Notes: generated by a model not told the origin, from the letters alone. DNA of 64,000 bases from an uncultured archaeon (GCA_000965745.1 CP009479.1:630457-694456); one strand, 5' to 3'. Positions 7,458-16,923 are shown, numbered from the stretch's first letter. Program-made: numbers and translations.

Positions 7458-8543
7458 CTATGGAACCATTTTTGGCCTGGACACCTTCGAGTTGAATTTC
7501 TTACCCCTGATTTCGATCTCAACTTCAGTACCTGCTTTCATGAATTTCATGTCAATAAATCCGAGACCAATCCCCTTCTTCAATACGGGAGAAAGGGTTC
7601 CGCTTGTTATTTTTCCAACATCTTTTCCGTCGGATAATATCCTGCACTCTTCTCTGGGTATTCCTCTGTCATCAATTATGAATCCCCTGAATCTCAACTT
7701 AGATTTGTCCTTGCTCTCAAGGGCTTTTTCTTTTCCTACAAAATCATGATCTATATCCATGATGAAGGATATTGAACATTCATAGGGCGTTCTGTTTCTG
7801 TTGAAATCATGGCCGGAAAGGAGCATGCCTTTCTCCATTCTGAGTGTATCCCTGGCTCCAAGGCCACAAGGAAGCCCGTTGTACTTTTTCATAAAACCCA
7901 TGAGTTTATCCCAAAGGTCACCTGCATATTCATTTGGAAGTATGAATTCCACTCCACTTTCTCCAGTGTAACCTGTTCCGGAAACAATCATCTTCCTGTT
8001 CTTTGTCATAGGGTTTTCGAATTCTATGTCTACCTGATAAAAAGTAAAAGCTTCCGGTAGATGATATCCCATTTCCTTAAGAATGTTTTCACTATCAGGT
8101 CCCTGGAGAGCAATGCTGGAAAGTTTGTATGAATAATTCTCAACCTCTATCTCAAAACCTTCCTTATGCTCATCAATCCATTCAAGAATCTGTTCTGTAG
8201 GACCGGCATTCGGGACGAAGAAGAACTCATTCTCACTCAACCTGTAGATAATTGTATCATCAATAATACATCCATTTTCATCCAGAAAAGCTGTGTATAC
8301 ACATTTCCCATCCTCGAGCTTTGATGCTCTTGTGGGCAGTATGTAGTCAACAAATGCAGAAGCATCCTTTCCTTTGATGGCAACATCTCCCATATGCGAT
8401 ACATCAAAAATTCCAGCGTGATTTCTCACTGCCATGTGTTCATCCATTATCCTCGTGTACTGGAGAGGCATATCCCACCCAGAAAACTCAGTCATTTTAG
8501 CTCCCGTTTCTATATGTTTATCAAAAAGTGCCGTTTTCTTCAT
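7458..8543 (-). CDS. gcvT: glycine cleavage system T protein (aminomethyltransferase)
   Basis: Folate-dependent aminomethyltransferase of about 361 residues, normal length. The N-terminus MKKTALFDKHIETGAKM followed by FSGWDMPLQY and FDVSHMGD is typical of GcvT, as is GTGYTGESGVEF in the middle and the C-terminal OB-like barrel. It takes the aminomethyl group from H-protein lipoate, passes it to tetrahydrofolate or the archaeal equivalent and releases ammonia. An upstream in-frame GTG at 8555 exists, but ATG 8543 aligns with family starts and has a GGTGGT ribosome binding site just before it. It sits 18 bp after pdxT on the same strand, so the two form an operon; both are linked to PLP/glycine metabolism. 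glyA lies far away at 42-44 kb. Confidence 0.9.
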   Translation of the reverse strand: MKKTALFDKHIETGAKMTEFSGWDMPLQYTRIMDEHMAVRNHAGIFDVSHMGDVAIKGKDASAFVDYILPTRASKLEDGKCVYTAFLDENGCIIDDTIIYRLSENEFFFVPNAGPTEQILEWIDEHKEGFEIEVENYSYKLSSIALQGPDSENILKEMGYHLPEAFTFYQVDIEFENPMTKNRKMIVSGTGYTGESGVEFILPNEYAGDLWDKLMGFMKKYNGLPCGLGARDTLRMEKGMLLSGHDFNRNRTPYECSISFIMDIDHDFVGKEKALESKDKSKLRFRGFIIDDRGIPREECRILSDGKDVGKITSGTLSPVLKKGIGLGFIDMKFMKAGTEVEIEIRGKKFNSKVSRPKMVP

Positions 8544-8561
8544 GCTACCACCCACGGTCTG

Positions 8562-9167
8562 TTATGTTCCAGTGGAAGAGTACCCCCCTCCCCCTATAAT
8601 ATCAGTAAACAGCTTGTGTATTCTTATATCTTGCGTGAGCTCAGGGTGAAATGTCATACCAAGTATATTTCCACTCCGAACCATTATTGCGTTTCCTTCA
8701 TGTTCTGAAAGAACCTCTGCATTTTCAACTGATTCTATAACAGGAGCCCTGATGAACACAGCCTTGAATCTTCCCAGCCCTTTTATCTCAACCTCGTCAA
8801 TGAATGAATTGATCTGCCTTCCGTACGCATTCCTGTTGATCCTCACATCAAGAGCCCCCATCCCCTCAACACGTTCATCGCCTGTATCCCTTGACAGCAA
8901 AATTACGCCTGCGCATGTTCCCATGACTGGCAGGCCCCTTTCAATCCTCTCTTTAATCAGATCATATATTGAATACTGTTTCAGGAGCTTGTAAATTGTA
9001 GTGCTTTCCCCTCCGGGTATTATGAGGCCGTCTATCCCCTCAAGATCTTCTTTCTTCCTGATCAGCCTCACACTGATTTCCATACCTTCCTCCCTCGAAA
9101 GCCGTTGCAGGATGTCTGAATGTTCAGACACATCACCCTGGAAGCCTACAATTCCAATAATCACCAT
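8562..9167 (-). CDS. pdxT: pyridoxal 5'-phosphate synthase glutaminase subunit PdxT
   Basis: 201-residue class I glutamine amidotransferase. The strand GIVGFQGDVSEH starts the protein, followed by GGESTTIYKL (oxyanion region), the nucleophile elbow MGTCAGVILL (catalytic Cys) and the His-Glu pair in FHPELTQD. It hydrolyses glutamine and channels ammonia to PdxS for de novo PLP synthesis. PdxS is not in this window. PLP enzymes elsewhere in the window (GlyA and two aminotransferases) would use the product. The gene leads a pdxT-gcvT transcript on the minus strand. Confidence 0.92.
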   Translation of the reverse strand: MVIIGIVGFQGDVSEHSDILQRLSREEGMEISVRLIRKKEDLEGIDGLIIPGGESTTIYKLLKQYSIYDLIKERIERGLPVMGTCAGVILLSRDTGDERVEGMGALDVRINRNAYGRQINSFIDEVEIKGLGRFKAVFIRAPVIESVENAEVLSEHEGNAIMVRSGNILGMTFHPELTQDIRIHKLFTDIIGGGGYSSTGT

Positions 9168-9198
9168 TCTGAATTTATTACAGTGTAATATTGTTTTT

Positions 9199-10695
9199 CT
9201 AACCCTTTCTCGACAGGAGAAGCCTTCTTGTGTAGTAGTACAGTGCAGCAGACCCTGCTATCAATACGACTGCAATGAGCCCATGTTCCTGGTAAAACGG
9301 AACATAAGCGAAATTATGATCCACTGATATCCCATACCCTAGATTGGCAAGTGTAGTTCCGGAAGACCCCGTTGAGTTATATGGCCTTTCATTCAGGGGA
9401 ATCTGGAACACCATTGGAAACAGCGATGATACAGTGGTTATGCCATGATATGTTGCTGGACCAAAGTCATAGGTTTCAGGCATCAGGTTCATAATGGCCG
9501 GGCTGAACGTAAGGGGAGCCCTCTCAATACTTCCGCCGCTGTATGCCTCGTTGAAATTAAAAAAATCAAGGGGCAGGTTGGATTCCTGCACAAGCCTGTT
9601 CAATGCAGGGAGCTTCCAGTTAAAGTCTATGAATGCCAGGATAGATGTATGGCTCAACACTGTTTTTGAGACGTAATTTTCCTTGGCGTATGGAGAAATC
9701 ACAATCAAGGGTACCCTGAATCCGAGCTGATGCCCGGCAACAACCGGTGGCGGTACATGATCATAATAACCCCCACCCTCGTCGTAGTTGATGAATATGG
9801 CTGTTGAATTCCACTCAGGGCTGTGCATTATCTTGTTTACCGTGTATAGAAGCCACAATTCCCCTGCAAGCATGTTGTATGAGGGATGCTGGCTGTATTT
9901 CTCAGCACCTGCATGTATGGGCATCAGCCATGATACTGACGGAAGGGTGTTGTTTGCCAGCTGGCTGTAGAAAGTGCTCCAGTTCCGTAAGTTTGAAGAA
10001 TAATCTCCTATGTTGTGGATGAGTGACATCGGGCTCATAATTCTATCAGTGCTGTTGAGGTAATATCCCCACGTTATGTTGTTTGAGGACAGCTGGTGAA
10101 ATACAGTCTGGTTGTATGAAATGTAAGGAGGCGGACCATAATCGTTTATTACAGGGGAGAATCCGGCAAGTCCGAAAAGCCTGTTGGGGACGGTCTCACT
10201 GAGAATGCTGCTGAAATACATATCTCCGAGTGCATACTGCTGAGCCATCACCCACTCCACTGCCATCTGTGAGGCAGTGAAATATTTGAGGGAATTGGGG
10301 CCGGAGTTCTTTAGAAAACCATTCATTTTACCGTTGTTCCAGTCAAGGTGATATGCACTGTAGCCTTCCTCAGGGTTTCCCGTGGAAAATGAGCCATTGG
10401 CCACAGGGGTAAGACTCTCGGTCATGTTTCCCGGAAGCAGGTTCACAGGCCTGGTTATTGAGGATATCAGGGACTGGTTGGATGCATTCTGGTCGAGAGG
10501 GTACTTACCGAAAATATTATCGAAACTGTGGTTTTCCATCGTTATTATTATCACATGCTTTATAGGGGTCGATGTTCCACCTGATTCAGCTGCTGCAACT
10601 GGAATGGAGAGCGTCCATGAAAGAAGCACCAAAACCATGGAGAGAACAAGGATTCTTGTTCCCGCAGTTCCATGCCTGCGCGGCCCATTTGTCAT
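9199..10695 (-). CDS. secreted phospholipase C / acid phosphatase-type phosphoesterase
   Basis: 498 residues. An N-terminal signal sequence (about residues 13-36) precedes the family start IKHVIIITMENHSFDNIFG, where the ENHSFD block at 54-59 holds metal and nucleophile-region residues. A later NYDEGGGYYDHVPPP block completes the active site of the AcpA/non-haemolytic PLC superfamily. A C-terminal hydrophobic helix followed by TRRLLLSRKG should anchor the enzyme to the membrane with its catalytic domain outside. It probably releases phosphate or a head group from phosphoesters at the cell surface. The start codon overlaps the preceding membrane-protein gene by 4 bp, and glpD precedes that, suggesting a common role in glycerophosphate use. 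Confidence 0.85.
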   Translation of the reverse strand: MTNGPRRHGTAGTRILVLSMVLVLLSWTLSIPVAAAESGGTSTPIKHVIIITMENHSFDNIFGKYPLDQNASNQSLISSITRPVNLLPGNMTESLTPVANGSFSTGNPEEGYSAYHLDWNNGKMNGFLKNSGPNSLKYFTASQMAVEWVMAQQYALGDMYFSSILSETVPNRLFGLAGFSPVINDYGPPPYISYNQTVFHQLSSNNITWGYYLNSTDRIMSPMSLIHNIGDYSSNLRNWSTFYSQLANNTLPSVSWLMPIHAGAEKYSQHPSYNMLAGELWLLYTVNKIMHSPEWNSTAIFINYDEGGGYYDHVPPPVVAGHQLGFRVPLIVISPYAKENYVSKTVLSHTSILAFIDFNWKLPALNRLVQESNLPLDFFNFNEAYSGGSIERAPLTFSPAIMNLMPETYDFGPATYHGITTVSSLFPMVFQIPLNERPYNSTGSSGTTLANLGYGISVDHNFAYVPFYQEHGLIAVVLIAGSAALYYYTRRLLLSRKG

Positions 10696-11279
10696 TTCCC
10701 ACCCATCCCTGAACCACCGGGTTTCTTAAGTATGGCATGCCTGAAAATGACTGTTGAAGCAAAAAATAAGAAAATTTCTGCAGAAAGTGCTATAAGTGGA
10801 AGATTGGAATAATTCATGTAAGTGTATATATAGAAGAGCACAAAGAAAACAGCGGGGGACCCGCTGCCCATAGAGATGAAGTGCATGACGGAAAGTATAC
10901 TGCCTCTCAGCTCACCGGCAACTTTTGAGATCGAGTGAGCCACAAGAGCATTTGACGACATATTGAAAAACGCCAGTATCCCGAACTCTTCAATTGGCAT
11001 TGCAGGAGACTCCTTGATTATCGCATACGCCAGAAGTGCTGCCGCGGCAGATATTGTGAAGAGTACCGGTCCTGCAGGCATATTAGACCTTGCAGAAACG
11101 AGTCCTGTGGCAGAAAAAACAAAACCCCCGGCAACCAGGGCGCCGAGAAGAACAATGATCTGCAGAGATGCGCCGATGGAGTATATGAGTCCAATTACGA
11201 GAAACAGTGAAAATGGGACAACACCATTCATCATGAATCCCACTGCAAGAAGAGGAATTATGATTCTGTTTCTGCCCAT
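10692..11279 (-). CDS. six-helix membrane protein resembling half of an MFS transporter
   Basis: 195 residues with about six membrane helices and a basic Gly-rich tail. The layout, including a polar GELRGSILSV loop, recalls the C-terminal half of a major-facilitator transporter; a full MFS protein has twelve helices and about 400 residues. It overlaps the 3' end of glpD by 22 bp in another frame, and the next gene by 4 bp, so it is part of a tight operon rather than an isolated fragment. Internal ATG codons near residues 16-17 could be the true start. It may function as a homodimer, or be a remnant of a transporter for a glycerophosphate compound. No sequence motif fixes the substrate. Confidence 0.6.
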   Translation of the reverse strand: MGRNRIIIPLLAVGFMMNGVVPFSLFLVIGLIYSIGASLQIIVLLGALVAGGFVFSATGLVSARSNMPAGPVLFTISAAAALLAYAIIKESPAMPIEEFGILAFFNMSSNALVAHSISKVAGELRGSILSVMHFISMGSGSPAVFFVLFYIYTYMNYSNLPLIALSAEIFLFFASTVIFRHAILKKPGGSGMGGK

Positions 11280-12628
11280 GTTACACCAACAGCTCCTGTG
11301 CTTCGAAAAGCATCCTTCACAACCTTCTCAACCGAACCCAGATTCAAAGGATCGTATATTGTGGTACCATCCCGCCTCCTTAGAATATCTTCCGGGAAAA
11401 GTGCGCACTCATTAATGATGTATTCCCGGAACGGATTCCCGCTTTCTGGCCTTCTGTAATCCATAACCGGAAGATTGCTCGTTCTTATGCGTATTCCGCA
11501 GAACTTCCCAACCTCCCTGGCAATCTTCCTGGAAGCATGCCTGAAATCTGTGAGTTTTACTCCTGCCACCGATATCATTCTTCCATGGGTAAATATTGAA
11601 AAATCCCGCGATATTCTGTCAGGGTTGTCTCCCCTTCCCAGTAGGGGCCTGATCCCGCTGTATTTGGCCAGCACATTATTTCTGGAAAGATTGGGAAACA
11701 GCCTTTTTACACTGTTAACGATATAATCAACATCATCATTTTCAACAGACAGGTCAGAAGGGCCTCTGACCAGGCTTTCTGTCGTGCCTATAATTGCTAC
11801 TGAATCCCTTGGAATAACAAACATCTGTCTCCTGTCAATGTGTGACCTGAATGTTATTGCCCTTTCCGCGGGAACATCTTTCTTATCGAAAACAAGGTGG
11901 ACCCCCTTGCTAAGTTTAAGCGGTATATTGATTTCCGGCTTGTAGAGACTGAGAACTTTGTTTATCCATGGACCGGTACAGTTTACCACAACGTCTGCAG
12001 TGATAGAAAATTCTCTCCCGCCTGTATTGTCTCTGAGGGTGACCTCAACACCATCTTTTCTGTCACTGAATGATACTGCTTCAGTGTAGTTCAGGCAATA
12101 AGCCCCCCTGTCATGTGCTGACACTATATTGTAAATGACAAGTCTCGAATCATCAGTAACACCATCATAATAATGAAAAAAGCCCTTTACCGATCTTTCA
12201 TACTCGCCGTTGTTTCTTTTCATCCTGGGAATTTCAGGCTTCCCTCCCAGCAGAGAGTAGAGAAAGAGCCCCAGGCGCATATATGACGGGGACCAGGAAT
12301 AATTGTCAATCAGAATGTCAAAATCCAGCCTCTTGACAATGTCTGTGTTCTCAATAAGGTAGTTCCTCTCTCTAAGAAGATCTCTGGTGAGTTTTACATG
12401 CCCTTGGGCAAGGTACCTTATGCCGCCATGGATTAGCTTCGATGAACCGGAACTTGTTCCGGAGGCAAAATCCCCCTTCTCGACAAGAACAGTCTCCACT
12501 TTGTTATGGGACAGCAGGTTTGCAAGACCCGCCCCGACTATGCCTCCACCGATTATGAGGCATGTCACGTGCCTGCCGTTGAGGTTTTTGATATCGTCCT
12601 TTCTGGTTCTGTAAGAGAATTCCACCAT
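11258..12628 (-). CDS. glpD: FAD-dependent glycerol-3-phosphate dehydrogenase
   Basis: 456 residues. The ADP-binding motif LIIGGGIVGAGLANLLS lies near residues 25-41, followed by VEKGDFASGTSSGSSKLIHGG and RYLAQGH, all hallmarks of GlpA/GlpD flavoproteins. A second FAD-contact GIRPLLGRG and a VAGVKLTDFR segment lie further on. The enzyme oxidises glycerol-3-phosphate to dihydroxyacetone phosphate, passing electrons to the membrane quinone pool. It is the first gene of an overlapping three-gene operon with a membrane protein and a surface phosphoesterase. GlpA versus GlpD cannot be separated by eye; the C-terminal iron-sulfur region of GlpA is not visible. Confidence 0.87.
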   Translation of the reverse strand: MVEFSYRTRKDDIKNLNGRHVTCLIIGGGIVGAGLANLLSHNKVETVLVEKGDFASGTSSGSSKLIHGGIRYLAQGHVKLTRDLLRERNYLIENTDIVKRLDFDILIDNYSWSPSYMRLGLFLYSLLGGKPEIPRMKRNNGEYERSVKGFFHYYDGVTDDSRLVIYNIVSAHDRGAYCLNYTEAVSFSDRKDGVEVTLRDNTGGREFSITADVVVNCTGPWINKVLSLYKPEINIPLKLSKGVHLVFDKKDVPAERAITFRSHIDRRQMFVIPRDSVAIIGTTESLVRGPSDLSVENDDVDYIVNSVKRLFPNLSRNNVLAKYSGIRPLLGRGDNPDRISRDFSIFTHGRMISVAGVKLTDFRHASRKIAREVGKFCGIRIRTSNLPVMDYRRPESGNPFREYIINECALFPEDILRRRDGTTIYDPLNLGSVEKVVKDAFRSTGAVGVTWAETES

Positions 12629-12726
12629 TTTTCAGCTTCAACATGAAGTCTGACATTTACTTTTAACTTTATCCAACTGCACAGTTATTTAGTTGAATAA
12701 AACTGATGAAAAATCGGACAGGGGCC

Positions 12727-13086
12727 TTATTTCCTGCCCTCTTTTCCAACATACCTGACCTCGAAGGTAAGGCAGCCACTATCTGTAATCCATGGCCCAT
12801 GGGGCATTCCAGGAGGCCTGCAGGCAAACATTCCCTTCGTGAAGGTCTTGTTCAATGTCAGGTCGTGAATGTACCCTTCAAGGATGTATACCTCTTCCCA
12901 GACATCGTGCCTCAGTATGCCGTTGGGGCTGGTATCAGTCCCGGGCTCAAACTTCAGGATCCTAGAGACAACGCCGCTCTCATGATCGCGTGCAAGTATT
13001 CTTTCGTAGAGCCCTTCTGCCCTTCCTTCACACTTCGTCCATTCTACTGTTGTACTGTCATAAAATTCGTACTCCGGTTTTGACAT
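12727..13086 (-). CDS. small cupin-domain protein
   Basis: 119 residues with a single cupin barrel. The metal-site region has LRHDVWEEVYILEG (His, Glu) and FACRPPGMPHGPW (His). The start ATG overlaps the stop codon of the HpaB-type monooxygenase in ATGA, so the two are translationally coupled. The protein may bind or process the monooxygenase product, or be a small metal-dependent lyase or dioxygenase. The sequence alone does not decide. It closes the DUF2848-HpaB-cupin operon. Confidence 0.75.
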   Translation of the reverse strand: MSKPEYEFYDSTTVEWTKCEGRAEGLYERILARDHESGVVSRILKFEPGTDTSPNGILRHDVWEEVYILEGYIHDLTLNKTFTKGMFACRPPGMPHGPWITDSGCLTFEVRYVGKEGRK

Positions 13087-14558
13087 CAGTTTTTCCCTCC
13101 TTTTTCACTCGCCCCGGTTGAGAAGTCATAGTTGTGCATGAAGCTGTCCACCATTTCTACTGGTTCGTCATACCCATAATTTCTGAACGAGTAGTTCTTT
13201 GCCACAAAAGGCGCTCCTGCGTAAAACATCTCATACTGATGGTGCCTTCCCGCGAATTCTGATCCTATCACATCCCATGCAAGCCTGAACAGTTTGATTC
13301 TTTCCTCAGATGTTGCGTTAGAGGACCTTATGTAAGTGGATATGTCATCCCTGGTCTCAGGGTTGATCATTTCATGGATGCTGGAAGGGAGCTGAAGGAC
13401 TCCTGCCCCACACAACTCTCTCAGAATATGGAGGGCTCTTGGATAGAGGTCGGCCTGCATTCCCATTGCACCGTACAGGAACCTCGGGTTGGGTGAAATC
13501 ACTCCAGCGGGGCGCTCCATAGCTGTGGACTCTGACGCCTGCACCATGCCTTCAACAATGGATGACAGTGATGCAAGCTCACCCAGTTTTTCGACGACTC
13601 CCGGTATCTTGTCTATGCCATTCATGGCTGTCACCTTTCTGGCAATCCCTATCAGGAACTTCATTTTCACTGACAGCCGAATCTGGGCCTGATTGTTTCC
13701 GAGAACGTGGGCAGCAGTTTCGAAAAACTGGGCCTGAAGCAGTGAAATGTCCCGGTAAACAAACACATTCTCCCAAGGCACAAAGACATCGTCAAAAACA
13801 AGGAAGGCGTCAGACTCATCGAATCTCGTTGACATTGGATAGTCAAACGTTCCAGACTTATCGACCGCGTATGGTTTTCTGCAGTACAGCTTCAGCCCCT
13901 TTGCGTTTACTGGCAGAGCAAAGGAAAGGGCATAGTCTTCGTCTCCGGGCTTCAACGGTGGTATGCAGCTGACAAAAATATAGTCAGATACCGCTGATCC
14001 TGTTCCAAGCATCTGGGCTCCCCTGATCACAATGCCTTTGTCATTCTCTGAAAGCACTCCTACCTGGGTAAACCTGTTTTCCTGATCCTGGGCTGTTTTG
14101 CTCCTGTCATTTTGCGGAGGTATGATCGCATAGGTGACGTAAAGGTCCTCAGATACAACCTTGTGGTAGAAATTTATGACATTATCTGCAAATTCAGGTT
14201 TTCCTCTTGCGAAAACTTCCGGTTTTCCTGCGAATCCAGCAAGAAAACCTCCCACATGGTCAGGGCTGCGCCCAACAAAACCTGCTGTGAGCTTGGCCCA
14301 TTTGTAGATTGCCTCGTGCCTGTCTGCCTGGTCCTGCTTGGTTCTAGGGATAATGAAGACATTGTTGCCCTCTGAACCCCACTCGGTTTTGAAAATCATG
14401 CCATTATCAGGATCAGAGCTGAAATCATACATCCCGGACAGTGTCTCTATTATCCCTTTGAATGCAGGATGCTCTCTAACGTCTGATACTTCAATCCCGT
14501 TGATGTATACTTTTCGTCCATCATTCAGCGAATCAACATACTCTTTTCCAGTTCTCAT
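13086..14558 (-). CDS. 4-hydroxyphenylacetate 3-monooxygenase (HpaB) family oxygenase
   Basis: 490 residues, the usual size of the oxygenase component of two-component flavin monooxygenases. It shows the HpaB N-domain (MRTGKEYVDSLNDGRKVYING), a central acyl-CoA-dehydrogenase-like helical domain with DDVFVPWENVF and a C-terminal helical bundle. Such enzymes use FADH2 from a separate reductase and O2 to hydroxylate phenols and, in some pathways, pyridine or pyrrole rings. The likely reductase is the HpaC-type gene at 17019-17513. The gene follows a DUF2848 gene by 6 bp and overlaps a cupin gene. Substrate cannot be deduced. 4-hydroxybutyryl-CoA dehydratase shares the superfamily, but its Cys-rich iron-sulfur pattern is not seen. 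Confidence 0.87.
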   Translation of the reverse strand: MRTGKEYVDSLNDGRKVYINGIEVSDVREHPAFKGIIETLSGMYDFSSDPDNGMIFKTEWGSEGNNVFIIPRTKQDQADRHEAIYKWAKLTAGFVGRSPDHVGGFLAGFAGKPEVFARGKPEFADNVINFYHKVVSEDLYVTYAIIPPQNDRSKTAQDQENRFTQVGVLSENDKGIVIRGAQMLGTGSAVSDYIFVSCIPPLKPGDEDYALSFALPVNAKGLKLYCRKPYAVDKSGTFDYPMSTRFDESDAFLVFDDVFVPWENVFVYRDISLLQAQFFETAAHVLGNNQAQIRLSVKMKFLIGIARKVTAMNGIDKIPGVVEKLGELASLSSIVEGMVQASESTAMERPAGVISPNPRFLYGAMGMQADLYPRALHILRELCGAGVLQLPSSIHEMINPETRDDISTYIRSSNATSEERIKLFRLAWDVIGSEFAGRHHQYEMFYAGAPFVAKNYSFRNYGYDEPVEMVDSFMHNYDFSTGASEKGGKN

Positions 14559-14564
14559 AAACCA

Positions 14565-15233
14565 TCAATCCCCGATTTTTACAGTGTAGCTGTGATGAAG
14601 AACGGCTCCGGTCGAAGGCACTCTCAGCTCTACCTCAAATTCATCTCCATACACAAAATTGCCAGCAAGCAGCGGCAACGTGCCCAGAAACAGGACTGAA
14701 TTCTCAAGGCTCACGTCAACTGTTGATTTCAGCTCTTTAAGGAGATCCGGTATGTCCATGATCTGAGAAACACTCCCTTCCTGGTATTTCACCATTCCCG
14801 AGCCCGTTTTTACCCAGCTCCTTATCTCGATGCTATCCCACACGCTCTTCAGGCTGCCGTATTCCATCACGTCACAGGATATGGGTTTCTGGCAGGAAGA
14901 CTTGCTCTCAGCTATGCTCTCCTTCTCTACATCTCTCGCTGTATGGTCGCTTCCTACACCGATGAACAGCTCACCTTTCACATTTATGAGCACAGGCTCA
15001 ACCTCACCTGAAGATTCCCTGCTGCTTACAGTGATTCTATCAAAGGTTGAAACAAGATCAGGATTGAGCACAAAGAATGCCGGGACCCTTTCCGGGACTG
15101 GGACCCCTATGTCGGCAAGCTCCTTTATGTGCCGTTCCGTGCTAGCCCTGTCTTTTCCGGTGAAACCGGCTATGATAAGTGATGACGGCTTGAAATCAAG
15201 TGTTCTGTCCCTTCCCATGACATTTAGTTTCAT
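14565..15233 (-). CDS. DUF2848-domain protein
   Basis: 222 residues matching the DUF2848 layout: an N-terminal strand region, ADIGVPVPERVPAFF near residue 42, GSDHTARDVEK near 93 and a C-terminal GDEFEVELRVP. The family is distantly related to fumarylacetoacetate hydrolase-like proteins and often lies in catabolic gene clusters, but its reaction is unknown to me. It is the first gene of an operon with the HpaB-type oxygenase and a cupin, so it may hydrolyse or isomerise the oxygenation product. The start ATG lies within a short AT-rich tract after a 346-bp divergent promoter region. Confidence 0.75.
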   Translation of the reverse strand: MKLNVMGRDRTLDFKPSSLIIAGFTGKDRASTERHIKELADIGVPVPERVPAFFVLNPDLVSTFDRITVSSRESSGEVEPVLINVKGELFIGVGSDHTARDVEKESIAESKSSCQKPISCDVMEYGSLKSVWDSIEIRSWVKTGSGMVKYQEGSVSQIMDIPDLLKELKSTVDVSLENSVLFLGTLPLLAGNFVYGDEFEVELRVPSTGAVLHHSYTVKIGD

Positions 15234-15579
15234 TGAGGCTCAATCAGCTGATTATATTTAAAATTCCTATGCACCCTTACTGTAGGGCTAATCTGCCTAT
15301 TCCGGCAAGCTCTGGCAATGTTAATATATGTGCGTTGAAGTAAGAAAAATTGTGGGAGTGAAAGCTGGATACATGAAAGAAACAGTGATAATTTCATACC
15401 GGAATAATGTCAACTGCATCTCGTCGGGTTACTTTTTATTATAATGGCAAAAGTTCCAAACCGCCAGGAAAATGCCTAAAAAACTATTTTTTTGAAGCCT
15501 TGCAGCATCTTCGATCTTAAAATTTTAATAGGTATATTATGACGGCAACTATTTTATATATCCTACCTGTTCGCGACGC
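15234..15579. other. divergent intergenic region, DUF2848 operon versus MFS gene
   Basis: 346 bp with no credible coding frame. It must hold the promoters of both the monooxygenase operon (minus) and the transporter (plus). The plus-side TATA is at 15553-15560. An A/T-rich block around 15520-15545 may serve as upstream activating or BRE-adjacent sequence. No convincing inverted repeat for a regulator was found. Confidence 0.5.
15553..15560 (+). promoter_or_regulatory. TATA element for MFS 15580
   Basis: TTTATATA lies 20-27 bp upstream of ATG 15580 with no ribosome binding site between, the standard leaderless arrangement in this genome. Confidence 0.6.
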
Positions 15580-16923
15580 ATGGGAAGTCAAGACGCAATC
15601 TCTAACGAGAAATTTACGTCGACTAACGGAGCCCAGGTATACGTGTCGTTTTTCTCTTACACGTTTGATATACTGAGCTTCATTAGTATAATCTTCGTCA
15701 TCCCGTACATCCACAACCTGATCTATCCTTCGCCCAATCTGGGGGTATCATTGCTGGTGACATGGGGTGGCGTAGCAGCAGGGTCTTTGACTAGACCGCT
15801 AGGTGCGGCAATATTCGGACCCTCAGGAGACAACAGAGGAAGAAAGAGAATGCTGTATATCACGATCACAGGATCAGCGATATTCACCGCAGCTCTCGCT
15901 GGACTACCGACATACGCACAGGTTGGTATATTATCGCCTGTCATATTTGTCGCGCTGAGGCTTATAGCCGGATTCTTCATTGGCGGTCTGATAGCTGGAG
16001 GACTTGTGTTCTCGGCTGAGAACCTGCCAGAGCGTTTCAGGGGTCTAATGACCGGTTTCGCTGAGTCCGGTGGAAGCTGGGCACATGTTATCGGATCAGC
16101 ATGGCTGCTGATGACCACAATTGCATTCACCGGCGCGGCATACGCTGCATTCGGATGGAGAGTAATGTTCCTTGTAGCCTTACTGCCCTTAGTAGTGGTT
16201 ATTCCTGTTCTATACAAGATACCGGAATCAGAGATATTTGCCATATCCAAGAAGAAGGGTAAAGTAAAGGGCAAAGCACTGAGAAGACTCTTCACAACAC
16301 CAAAGGTAAGGGGAGTATTTGCTCTCTCACTGATATCATCCATCGGTCTTCTCGGATTTGACAACCTTACTGAGAACACTTTCCCAACTTTCCTGAAACA
16401 GGTTAATAACCTGGTGCCGAGCCACCTTGCATTCATTGTGCTCGTAGGGGCGGCATTCGGTGTTATAGGATCTGTTCTTGGAGGTGCCCTCTCGCAGAAG
16501 ATAGGCAGGAAGCCGCTTGCAATCGGTGGTGGAGTTGTCTTGATGATTATCAGTGTCCTCTTCGTTTACCTTGGAAATATACCGGGAACATTGGTGGACA
16601 GGATAATTCTGACACTTATACCGTTCTACTTCTTTGCCTCAATAAGCAAAGCAGACCTGAGCCTGTATCTTAACGAGGCCTTCCCCACGGATCTTAGGGC
16701 CAGTGGACTTGGTCTAAACTGGAATATAGGATACGGTCTGGCAGGCATATGGCCTTTGATTATCAGTGGTTTCATAGCAGTCTACGGCATAACTGTATTC
16801 CCGCTTGCCCAGGCTGTTGCAGTAGGAATCCTTGCTGCTTTCTACACAGTCTCTTCAATATTCATGAAAGAGACCAAGGGAAACATCAGCTCGGAAAGAT
16901 CGCAACTGGAAGCAGAGGCCTGA
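15580..16923 (+). CDS. MFS transporter (metabolite:H+ symporter type)
   Basis: 447 residues and twelve predicted helices. The loop between helices 2 and 3 holds GPSGDNRGRKRML, a variant of the MFS G-x3-D-R-x-G-R-R motif, and a second DxxGRKP-like motif (SQKIGRKPL) follows helix 8. Sugar or organic-acid symporters of the MHS/AAHS type have this pattern. Its place between the monooxygenase operon and the HpaC-type reductase suggests import of an aromatic or heteroaromatic acid by proton symport. It is expressed from its own leaderless promoter. It is more distant from the other two MFS proteins in the window than they are from each other. Confidence 0.85.
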   Translation: MGSQDAISNEKFTSTNGAQVYVSFFSYTFDILSFISIIFVIPYIHNLIYPSPNLGVSLLVTWGGVAAGSLTRPLGAAIFGPSGDNRGRKRMLYITITGSAIFTAALAGLPTYAQVGILSPVIFVALRLIAGFFIGGLIAGGLVFSAENLPERFRGLMTGFAESGGSWAHVIGSAWLLMTTIAFTGAAYAAFGWRVMFLVALLPLVVVIPVLYKIPESEIFAISKKKGKVKGKALRRLFTTPKVRGVFALSLISSIGLLGFDNLTENTFPTFLKQVNNLVPSHLAFIVLVGAAFGVIGSVLGGALSQKIGRKPLAIGGGVVLMIISVLFVYLGNIPGTLVDRIILTLIPFYFFASISKADLSLYLNEAFPTDLRASGLGLNWNIGYGLAGIWPLIISGFIAVYGITVFPLAQAVAVGILAAFYTVSSIFMKETKGNISSERSQLEAEA

